The position numbers and the translations under genes were made by a program. DNA of 64,000 nucleotides, taken from positions 12,629,638-12,693,637 of the forward strand of contig CM032802.1 of the NCBI GenBank assembly GCA_019155185.1, written 5' to 3'. Below the pieces are notes generated by a model. That model was given only the letters and a program-made list of their open reading frames with translations. It had not been told where the DNA came from and did no database searches. This document shows positions 1 to 49,298 of the stretch, piece by piece (position 1 is the stretch's first letter; every line of letters begins with the position of its first letter). This DNA is from Beaufortia kweichowensis (Eukaryota > Chordata > Actinopteri > Cypriniformes > Gastromyzontidae).

Positions 1-1570
1 GGGTATATTTTATTATTTAATCATTTAATTTTTATTACATAAGCTATTAAGTTTAATGATGAATTTAATTGAATGATGATTTGTACATGCATGGTTTCTT
101 GTCGATTCATGTATAACAGGATTTTTGTCATTAAAATGCACAAACTAGAAGCAATAATTCCCAACAAATGGAGATGACTGTTTACTTTATCTTACTTGAT
201 GTTCATTTTCATGAATATGGACTGTTATGGGTGTGACCGTTCTGAAAGCAACACTTTACCTGGCTATGAAAAATCATGCTTTAAACATGAAAAAACTTTG
301 AGAGAGATCTCACATGAGTATTTAAACCACCAAATATTGACATCTGAGCTATCAGTATGATGAAAACCTTTATTTGTCACGGCAAGGTTGACATTTGTAT
401 CGATTTGAATTTCTCGTAGACATGTTGTATTTTGCATTTATATTTATTGTATATATTTTTAGATTAAAATTTTTTTATTAAATTTTTATTAAATTTTTTT
501 ATATTTTAGCTACAGTTTTTGTACACTATATAACTGCAATGGCTGTTTGACAAAAATGTAGTGTTTGTATATGAAATATGATTTTTTTAAAGCTATACAC
601 CCCTAGACCCCTGCCAGCACTTGCGTCTCTCACTTGCAAACATGTTTCCATTAGAAAGCTTGTATTTTTCTCTATTGAGTGTTAATTGCACATTTCTGGT
701 GTGATTGCTGCAGGGACTCATTATTCAGTGGCTCTGATGTCGTGTTATCACACGTTTTACCCGTCGCAGGTTTTAATTACAGCTCTGTATGTTATCTCGC
801 ACACTCTCGACGGAACCTAATTGCACTAGATGGCTCGACGCATCTTCACGCACGCAGACATACATCCACGGGGCTGAAAGGGTGTGTGTTTCTCAGCAAG
901 ATACCAGCGCCTGGGGTTTAAATGACATGGATTTTGGCACGGATTAATACGGTGGAATGGTGGAATAGCATAACTGCCTAGATTCTTGTTTACATGTGTT
1001 TATGTTGTTGTCTTTCCTTGAGGACTCTGTTGGTTGTGTTGGATGAGACGGCACATATAGCGTGGGCAGCATCTATTGTATACATGTACTCGAGAGCATA
1101 TCCGGCCCAGCCTTCCCTTGCCCTCCCTGCACGCCTTTAAAGTTTTATCAAGGCTTTCTCAGACATTTCCCAAAACAGCACATTTCTCCACCCACACACT
1201 CATTATTTCCTCCATCTGTGTCTTTTGGTATTCCATCAAAATTTTTATTCTCCCTTGCATTTTGGTTTGTATCTCATTTTCTGCGGGATAGCGAATAGTC
1301 AGTTCCTGGCACCGATGCGTAGGGTTGATTGACAAGACATTTGGTACCACTTCACGCTTTGCTTACGGCTACATGGAGGTCCTTGTCTATCTGCGGAGTA
1401 TTTGTTTGTTTTTGGTCAAGGGTGTGCTAGATGTCCTCCAGTTTTCTGAACCCAGAGATAAAGTCAAAATTTGTGTTTTTCCTTCTTCTTCTTTCCTGTC
1501 TTTTTCATTTTGTCCCAATCAGATCAAGATGTCATGAAAAGATTTTTATTAAATTAAAGAGTCTGTTACA

Positions 1571-1680
1571 ATCTAAAAAAAAATGCTCGGTTGAAATACG
1601 GACAAACCCGACTATCGGTTTAAATTATTGGTTGAAACAACATATCATAAGATTTTTTTAAACCAGTGGTTTAAAACAGC
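1571..1680. repeat. Degenerate foldback MITE remnant
   Basis: Contains the words 'cggttgaaat', 'gacaaaccc' and 'ggttgaaacaac' in the order and spacing of the well-preserved foldback element at 49163-49298, with decayed pairing arms. Probably an old copy of the same family. Confidence 0.4.
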
Positions 1681-1753
1681 TATTGATTTATACTTTTTCT
1701 GAAGAAAATCTGCTGCTTGTTCATGCAAAACTTGCTGGCACAATGTAAGGAAG

Positions 1754-1875
1754 TTGGTGGTGGTTGCCAGGGTGTTGCTATGTTGTTGCTAATGTATTCT
1801 GAGTGGCTTTTTGTGCTTTGTTATATGGTTTCTAGGGAGTCCTGGATGGTTGCCAATGTGTTTTGAGTAGTTGCT
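1754..1875 (+). repeat. Degenerate GGTTGCTA-type minisatellite
   Basis: Repeated units around 'ggttgccagggtgt', 'gttgctatgt', 'gttgctaatgt' and 'ggttgccaatgtgt', spaced at roughly 20-40 bases. This motif class is common in cyprinid introns. A related stretch in the opposite orientation is at 47352-47425. Confidence 0.5.
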
Positions 1876-1946
1876 TTTTGGCTGTAAACTCATCCAAATC
1901 AATAGAGCCCTAAAATCATTTTTATCTGGGTTCCTAGATACAGCGT

Positions 1947-2098
1947 GTCCTCCTGTGGCTTAATTGGTGGAGCAATGTGTTAGCAGTGCAAAACTCACAG
2001 ATTCAATCCCCGGGAACACGCATGTTAAAAAAACAAATGCAAACGCTGTAATGCACTGAAAGTCGCTTTGGATTAAAGTGTCTGCTGAATGCATAATT
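1947..2098 (+). mobile_element. tRNA-derived SINE
   Basis: A pol III A box-like 'tggcttaattgg' (about 1957-1968) and B box-like 'gattcaatcc' (about 2000-2009) are followed by 'gggaacac', then the fish SINE tail 'gtcgctttggattaaagtgt' and 'ctgctgaatgcat'. It is a full-length, slightly diverged copy in the sense orientation of the gene. Confidence 0.8.
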
Positions 2099-2910
2099 CA
2101 TATTTAAATGCATTTGTCTTGCGCTTTTTACAATGTTTCATTGTTTCAAAGCAGCTTTGCAAAAAGGAAGAAAACAGGAAAATTATGTAGAATGCATAGA
2201 GAATAGAATACAATACAAGGTATTATTGCGAATTTTATTGTCCTTATAAAAGATTGTAATCTGTCAAAAATGGTATATACTTTTTCTGAGACTATAGGAC
2301 ATTTAGTTGTATTTACCAGACATGCAAATGACCCTTTAACAGAAGAAAATTTAATTTAATCAGAAGTATAACATGCGTCAATTTGCACTAGTATTTGTCT
2401 AAATGTATATGTAAATATAGCTCACCCTTTAGTGTAAATTCTTGCATTGTTTTGATGTTTATATTATGTTTTACTACATTTTAAAACCGTAACACTAAAT
2501 ATATATACACACGTAGACTTGTGAAGTTTTCAGAGACCTGTCACTGTTTAGTTATATTTTCACACATGGTCTGTGATGTGAGTTTTAGCCGTGCCCTTTC
2601 TCTGATCTCTCGTCAACAGCGGCAGCGTGTCATAGCTCAGGGCTTTAACAAGTGATGAATGTCTGTAACAACACCCCGATGGCAGCTCGTGCAGTAACAG
2701 AACAAGAGTTGTGATATAAGAACTAAACTGACCTTCACTCCTCAAAGCCAGAAAAAAGATTTCATTCAAAGCAGAGCCCAAACCTCCCTCATCATTCTTC
2801 ATCTCATGCACACCATACTGAACGCATTGACAGTTTTAAATAAATTTGAACTGTGATACTCAACACATGTCCCTTTGAATCTCAATCTCTTTTTTCTTTC
2901 TCCCTCACAG

Positions 2911-42197
<39,287 letters not shown>

Positions 42198-43063
42198 CTT
42201 GGACTTCTTTGACTCTTGAGAACCTTCATTGAGGTTTTAAAGGAGATGTTCTCTCTGAGGTAATACAGAGTAAGGAAACCCTCAAAGCCTACTTTACCTC
42301 ATTGGATGCTCAACATTGTGTGAGCCACAACGTCTGGTAAAACGGAGAACGCTCTAGAACCGCAGTGATCTGGAACTTCTCCTCGACTGGAGTCTTGAAC
42401 TTGAAGTGGCCCATAGATACATACTTGAAGTGTCATAATAGATTAGATTTTAATTAGATCCGAATAGTCTTGAAAGGCAATATTTGTCCTAAGGCTGTAT
42501 AAAATTAAGAAGGAATGAGAGTTTGACAACTCCCATGAGCCTCGGCTCCGCGTGTACAGTACGTTCCATGTTAACAAGTTCCTTGATCCATATGATTGAA
42601 ACCATTAATATTTAATGAGTTCATTCTGGCTTACGGAGGATATATTTTATTTTTATGCACAAAGCTGACACGGTTCACGTCGTCTAAACAGATCAACAAA
42701 ATAAAAGACCACAAAACAATCGTTTTTGCACACTGTTCAAAACACAAAGCATCTGATGTGCCGGACGTTTGATTTTTCAGGTTCACATTTGTATTGACAC
42801 TGTACATATTCAGCACAGATGAAATGTGAGGTGTTGCTTCAAGATTTATAGCAGAATGCAGTTTCCGTATAAACTAAGCAACAGTGTCACATCCATTTAG
42901 TCATCCCACACCCACAACATTTATTAAATGTCCACTGGGATAATAAATGTACATCCATTTGAAGTATCTTGCCAAAAAGTACATGAAATCTGAAGGGAAC
43001 ATTTGATAAGCTACACAGCCTGAAGGAAGTTTAAGCAACTCTGCCTTAAAAACTGTGATGTAC

Positions 43064-43206
43064 ATTACGTTTATGCATTCGGTAGATGCTGTTATCCAAA
43101 GCGACTTCTGGTGCATTCAAGGTCTTGTACATCTAATCAATTTGTGTGTTCTTAGGAGTCGAACCCATGACCTTGGCGTTGCTAGCGCTGTGCTCTACCA
43201 GTTCTG
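43064..43206 (-). mobile_element. tRNA-derived SINE within the 3'UTR
   Basis: On the minus strand: A box-like 'aactggtagagcacagcg', B box 'gggttcgactcc', then 'aagaacacac', and the tail 'gtcgctttggataacagc' with 'atctaccgaatgcat'. Same family as 1947-2098 but antisense to the transcript. It lies between the stop and the preferred poly(A) signal. Confidence 0.85.
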
Positions 43207-43973
43207 ATGATGTAGCAGAAACAAACACAAAGGACTTGTTTTATTGCTGTACTAACATAAAAGGTGAAGGATTACAAAATCATTGAAAGGATTTGTAAGG
43301 ATTACATTCATCAGAGATGGACCACATGTGTCTCTAATGATAAAGTCTTTATCACTGCATTAGTTCAGTGGACCGGTAGAGTAAAAACACAAAGCTTCGA
43401 CTGATAACTCCTAACCAAACACAAATCCTTTCACTTTTGCACTCATTTAACAATATACAGCCATAATTTTATAAGGGATTGTTTATATGTAATATTTTGT
43501 TTGAGTGTAAAAATGGAGCCTAATATATACTGTAAAATGACACATTACACGGTATTTTGTCATTCATACGTGTTAATGGTGAGCCAGAATCACAAATTAA
43601 TTTTCTTTCCTCTGATTACTGGGTTTTGTTGTCTGTTCTCGTCCCTGATTTTCAGCATTGTGTACATATGAAGAACAATTACATTGGAAAAGCTAATTTC
43701 TTTGAGAAATGAATTGAGATATGAAGTGTGTGTTATGTGATGTCAGCTTCCCATCATGTTAAAGGTCTAGCAAATGCAGTTTTGGACGGCCGAGTCAGTA
43801 TTAACTTATTCCCCTTGTGTTGTCTTAATGAACAAAAAAACAGCTGGCTGTGTTGTGTGTCGAACGTGTACAAAAGATTTGCAGATTAGTTTTTCCCTTA
43901 TTGGAAAACAGTTTCTGAACTTTTGAATGAAGAAATTAATCCAGATTATGTGTGAAAAAGTGGGAACATTTGG

Positions 43974-43979
43974 AATAAA
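43974..43979 (+). promoter_or_regulatory. tmtc2: Likely main poly(A) signal of tmtc2
   Basis: AATAAA, with a possible CA cleavage site about 15-20 bases on and a strongly T- and GT-rich element 55-90 bases downstream. Chosen over the hexamers at 42700 and 42942 because those lack a comparable downstream element. Inference only; no transcript data. Confidence 0.5.
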
Positions 43980-44181
43980 CCTGGAATTTGTCATGCATTT
44001 GTCTCAACTGCGTCTCGGATGAATCAGCCTCCTAATTTTTTCTTGTTGTGTTGTTTTTTCTCCTATAGATAAGATTCAACAGTCATTATTATTTAAAGAT
44101 ACTCAGTAGTGCGATCTTACTAACATTAGTCTATATTAGAAAGTTCAGTAAAGAGCATAAACATTGAACATTATAAAAGAG

Positions 44182-44476
44182 AGTTAAAGTAATAGTAAAC
44201 AAAAACTTGACTTCCTAAATCTGTTTAATGCACAAATAAAGAATCTGTAAGATGCTTTTTATACAATTAAAGCATTCATTTTGGAATAGAGTAATATATA
44301 AGTTTTATGGTGCTGATATTTAGTTTTTGTGCCTTTTTTTAAGAGATTAAAATCTCTGAGATTATTCAAAATGACCTTTTTTATGTTCAACAGAAAAAAA
44401 ACTAATTCATACAAGTTTGGAACAGCAAGAAGGTCATTTAAGTTTTCACTTTTGGGTGAAATGAATACTTTATTTA
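44182..44476. mobile_element. AAAGGGATAGTT-type MITE
   Basis: Left end 'gttaaagtaatagtaaac', right half 'ttatgttcaacagaaaaaaa', 'catacaagtttggaacagca' and 'cacttttgggtgaaatga', characteristic words of this family in the expected order. Confidence 0.65.
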
Positions 44477-45286
44477 AAAGCTTAATGTGTTAATATCTCC
44501 CATGTCATCACGTGCATTCTTGATAGTTAGAAGTGTAAGTCATTTGTACAGTTGTTCAGTCTTAATATGATCATGTTTTATGTCCTCTACAGTGTACAAA
44601 CGACAGTGTAAACGTTTTTATCAGCACTTATCATGTGTGTTTAGGTGACAATTCCACTGCATCTTTCTGTCACACATTTTAGATTATACATCTGAAAGAG
44701 TGTGTCATGTCTTTCCTCAGGGATTATCAGAGGTGGTGAGTTGGTGATTCAGAGCAAAGAAAGAGTTTACTTAATAAAAGAAAAAAAACATTTATTTTGG
44801 AAGTGTTGCATTTGTATAAAAATAAAAATTTGCAGCCTTTTTTCATCTGTTTTTGTATTGAGACTGAAGTATGTGCCAGATAAAACCTTTCCCGATGTCA
44901 CGTTTTTTCCCTAATAAAAGTTTCGCTGTTCCTCTCTCTTCTCCAGACTATATCGGTGGAACACACAAACATTTAAAAGGTTTGTCATTTGTGGCCTTTT
45001 ATCTTATTTTTGTATAAAGAAATTGAACTGCAGTGTTGTTTTAAATATTACAAAGTGTTTTAAATATTATGACTTCACATGTTTAAGTTCTATGAATAAT
45101 TCAAAACAGAACCAAGACATCATGGTCTCTATGGAACCTGTCTGTGTTGAGTTGAGGCTGTATCATGTTTAAGATTTATATTGATTACAGATTTATATTA
45201 TTATATTATTTATATTATTTATATTAATCTAATTTAGATTTAACCATCCACAGTACACCAGCATTGCACTTGCGTTTTTTCAGAAA

Positions 45287-45321
45287 ATGTAAAGATTTAA
45301 AGCATTATTAAATCTTTACAT
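45287..45321. repeat. Perfect 14-bp stem hairpin
   Basis: ATGTAAAGATTTAA, a 7-base loop, then TTAAATCTTTACAT. All 14 pairs match. No adjacent repeat family recognised. Confidence 0.8.
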
Positions 45322-45880
45322 ATTTTTGGAGTACATCATAAAAGCATCTTAAACTCATATCTGGCATTTTGATATCGCTGCAAAACTATGTAATATTAAT
45401 ATTCTTCGATTGAAAGACATTTAACATTCACATCTGGGACGCGTGTTCCACCCTTCCTTTATGCACACATCTCGCTGACAGCCAGAAGCCTTCCACCCTG
45501 GAAATGAGAAACTATGCCATGTGTTATATCTCACATGTTCTTCTCTGTGGCTGTTCCTCATGTCTGATCACACTATGGGGCCTTGTTGATTTAAAATGTG
45601 TGAGGCGTTTGTGTGCATACAGTATCTTATAGATGTTTCTCATCTTTTTACTAAACACACGTGTCTCTTATTGTGGCTAGAGACGATCGAACAGAGAGAT
45701 TGTATGAAAAGTAATCCATTTTTAAAATAATGTTTGGAAAAATGCAGAATTGTGTTTGAAGTATCATGCATTTGTTTTTTGAAGCATTTTTTTTTCCATT
45801 GAAGCCTCTGTTACAGATGTTAGATTGTATATATTTAATTTCTATTCATTTTAAAGTTTTTCAATTTAAACATTTTAGAT

Positions 45881-46157
45881 TAATATATCTAAAATATATT
45901 AAGCAAATATGTAGGTGTCCAAGTCAAATTTGTGGAAAATGTCAATTGTTTTTCACAAATGTACAGGTAAGCATAAAAAATAACGTGTGATTTTGTTTTG
46001 AACAGAGATGGCGATAAAGAGGCAAAAGTTACAGATTGCAGTTTAATTATTAATTTAATAAAATCTCTACAATATTAATGTCGCTCTATGTTATACGTAA
46101 TATGTCTAAAACATATTAAGCAAATACGTAGTATTAATGTCGCTATACGTTATATTT
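45881..46157 (+). repeat. Short local direct repeats
   Basis: A 34-bp word at 45881-45914 recurs at 46098-46131 with three changes, and 'tattaatgtcgct' with a following 'tacgttata'-like word occurs at 46073 and 46132. They suggest small local duplications. Confidence 0.6.
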
Positions 46158-47351
46158 TTCATATACAAATGTTAATCAATCTATCAACAACTACAATTAC
46201 TATAATTAAATCATAGTTAATTTTTCTAAGTAAAATTTCTGAACGTAACAGTTTTGGCAGATTAATATGTCTTTTGTTTTGCAGCTGCGCCTGCTCATCT
46301 GATCACTGTAATAATGAGCTGTTATCCAGTTGCAATTAATGTACTAATAATATTCATTAGCAAGAACCCAGTGAGATGATTCATGAAATGAATATAAATT
46401 GTCTGCTAGTCTCAATCCTGTTAAGCAGTCATCATGATGTGAATTTATAACAAACAGAATGCACATGAACACATGCGTTCACCTGCGTGCTTTGACAGTT
46501 CATGAGACATTCTCATCTGGCTCATAACCCTCACCTGAATTATATCGTGCAGGTTCATTGATCTCGCAATATTGTGATAAATCTCCCCGAAAATCTGGTA
46601 CGACAGAGGCATCCATCACACGCGATATGATTTCCTCCCTTTATATCAGTAAGTGCGTATTTTTATCTTTTTGATTAGGTATTAAGTCGCAGATCCTCCG
46701 TGTCCAGCGCTGGAGGAAATCAAAACATCTGCGTCTCGTTTTCGTGGCCTACTTCATCATTACAATATTGCCTGTTGCATTGAAAGGGCTTCTTGGTAAA
46801 GGAGAGGAGCTTACTGTTCCCTTATGAGCGTCTTTTTCTTATTATGTTGTTATACGGCAAATCTGCCAGTTGTTATCAAGCAAATATGCTTAGGAATGTG
46901 CAGACAACCTACTGGCCCTTTGATCTGGCTGGCTGCGTTCAGCCGCCTCAGGCAGACGTGGTATATTTTGAGGGTGGACGTAATAGCCAATGTTATTGCA
47001 TGACAGACGGGGTATTAAAATAGGGATTGTGCACAGAATGCTAAACTCAACAATGGGGCATCAATGAGTTTTTATCGTTTTGTTAAAACCTGGAGGAAAT
47101 TAGATTTTTTTTCATCTGAAAGTGAGGACAGGTATGTGATGGCTCAGAAAATTGGAAGAGTCAGAGTGTGACGGATAATCTCGCTCGAATACAAGAAAAC
47201 AGCGATGGTTATTTGTATGTGCATTAAAAGCCTAGATTCGGTTTCATACATACATAAACTACTTCTCTAAAAACTGGAATTGCTTTACATTTACAACAAG
47301 ATGGAAAAAAACACAAGGGACAAGCGTGTCAGAGAGTTAGGGGTGGGCTGT

Positions 47352-47425
47352 TTGCAACCATATAGCAATGTAGAACAGCTTAGCAACAGCATCTTTGCAC
47401 CTGGCAACCACCCAATACACAGCAT
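47352..47425 (-). repeat. GGTTGCTA-type minisatellite remnant
   Basis: 'caaccatatagcaatgtag', 'cttagcaacagcat' and 'ctggcaaccaccca', the reverse complement of the motif class at 1754-1875. Confidence 0.45.
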
Positions 47426-49162
47426 GGTGATGAATTTTGCACAGTTATATGCCATTCCTGCTATAAATAAACCAGCACTTGCACTTTATGTATTTTTGTC
47501 AGCAATACTCGGCTGAGAGCCCATTTAATTAAAGTTTTAAAGTAAAACATTTTGAAGGTGTCAGAAAAGGTTCAGAAAAACCCAAAAAGTGCAGTTAAGA
47601 GTTTATTTTAAGAGTGTGCTGTTTGGCAAACAACCACATTTACCGAGATTATTTTACTTATTATTATTATTTTCCACATGTATATTAACGCAATCTCGTC
47701 GCAATTCATAGCTAAATTGGTGGTTAATTTTTACTATTTAATTTATACATTTTCATAAGATCTGCTTTTTGTTCCTGCTTTCGTTTTCATACTATTTGTT
47801 TGTCATTTTCCCATCAGGTTGTGAATGCAGAAAGTGTGTATATATTAGAGATGCACAGCATGCACTACAAATGTATTTTTAATGTATTTTTTTATGTGTT
47901 CTTTGTATGTGCCTTTATCATTTTTCATTGTTTCACATGGAAGTTTAATGACTGGCTCAGATACTATTCATTAATTTAAAATCTTGATGTGCATAAAATT
48001 CAAATTTATGATGCAATGTTTGAGCAAGCGACAGCATGATAACGTTCAGCTGATTGGACTGTGTGATAAAGCAAGCTGTTTTCTCCCGAGTGCCAATATT
48101 AATCATGAACTTTATCCACTCGGGTGGTTTTAATAATTCTAGTCAATCTTGATGCACAAAACATACTTTGGAAACATCGGCTCACTTTGGTGGCCAATGC
48201 AATATTGATCCAGATGTTGTATTACAACACAAAATATAATTTTAAACATTCCCCCAAGTTTTTATGAATTCTTACCGAATCTAAACATACTTATCAGATG
48301 TTAGGAAATGGGGTGGCAAGGACATGGATTACTTTGTGTAGGACCACACAGGTGACTTTGCTTTATAGCATGTCTCAGCTGTCTGTAAATTTGCACCCTA
48401 TTAAGAAAACAAAGGGATTATCAGCAGGAGCAGAATAGCTGTATGTCACATCTCATTTTCACACACTGGCAGCCAGCATGCTTGGTCTTGGAGCGTGTCA
48501 TCACGCTGGGTGTGAAATGAAAAGTGAGCGATAAAACGCAGACCACTCTCATCTCCTAATGCCCATCTCCATCACAATATTTGGACCAGCTGTCCTGCTG
48601 CTAACAGAGTGTCTTGTAAACAAAGTGTAATCAGCTGAAACACTTGCAAGGACAAAAGCCAAAGTGAACAACTGCCCTGTCAAACTAAACTGCCGTCTGC
48701 ACTTTCACGCTCACTGGCATTTCTATCTGTTTTTCTCTCTGTCACAGCTGGAGTGTTTTGCATCTGTTGGGTTTTGTTCTCATGTGGGCAGGTGGGTTTT
48801 TCGTGCTTGGATTCGGGTTTAATTAGTCACAGGCTCGCAAACGCATGTGGTGACCCATAGGATGACATGTGGAGATCAATTTCTAGAAAGATTGGACAGC
48901 TTTCAGGGAGATCCTGAGATGGGTTTGTCCCTGGACAGATACTTATTAACCTTTCAATCCAAATGCGGGGTGCAATGTAATGAGGTTTTCAAGTAATATT
49001 GACAGCGAATGGGATGAGAATAGAAAGCAGAGTGCTGCGTTTTTCCAGCAAGAGCTGTGGCCTTCAGTCTGAGAACTAACATTAGAGTAATAGATTCAGA
49101 TTTATTACAGCGTCCGTGTTACACATTTTATGCATTAAAAATGCTGTGTTATTTTTTTATGG

Positions 49163-49298
49163 TTGGTCAAAAAGGGACAAACCCAACCGTTTGTTAAAGC
49201 ACCTAAGGAATGTCCATATTTGACCCAATCATCGGTTAAAACAACTCAGCGTATGTTCATTTATAACCCAGTGGTTGGGTTTGTCCCTTTTTGACCAA
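49163..49298. repeat. Foldback MITE with perfect 26-bp arms
   Basis: The arm at 49163-49188 is the exact reverse complement of 49273-49298, with an 84-base centre. The arms carry GGGACAAACCCAACC / GGTTGGGTTTGTCCC. No target duplication is obvious next to the arms, so the true ends may lie slightly outside. Confidence 0.85.

Larger units (their letters stand above)
1..2910. other. tmtc2: 3' part of tmtc2 intron 1
   Basis: No coding exon seen. AT-rich intron with a degenerate foldback repeat (about 1571-1680), a GTTGCTA-type minisatellite remnant (1754-1875) and a SINE (1947-2098). Open frames here are short and have no recognisable family. The strict AG acceptor at 2909-2910 ends the intron. 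Confidence 0.8.
42198..43995 (+). other. tmtc2: Probable tmtc2 3'UTR
   Basis: Sequence after the stop with no further coding potential. AATAAA hexamers occur at 42700-42705, 42942-42947 and 43974-43979. The last is followed by a CA at about 43994 and a T/GT-rich stretch (44034-44065), which is the best arrangement for cleavage, so a UTR of about 1.8 kb is inferred. The hexamer at 42700 would give a short form of about 0.5 kb. A reverse-oriented SINE sits inside the UTR at 43064-43206. Another AATAAA at 44235 lies in a MITE copy and is less likely to be used. Confidence 0.6.
43996..49162. other. Region downstream of tmtc2, first part
   Basis: No coding exon recognised. Holds a MITE (44182-44476), a hairpin (45287-45321), short direct repeats (45881-46157), an ACTATAATTA-type repeat (about 46190-46240) and a minisatellite remnant (47352-47425). 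46260-46470 is non-repetitive, of balanced composition. Confidence 0.65.

Noticed and set aside
47339..47352. hAT end 'ttaggggtgggct' as a fourth TAGGGGTGGG element
   Set aside because: The following sequence does not match the family, and no partner end or 8-bp duplication is found; chance identity next to a minisatellite remnant.
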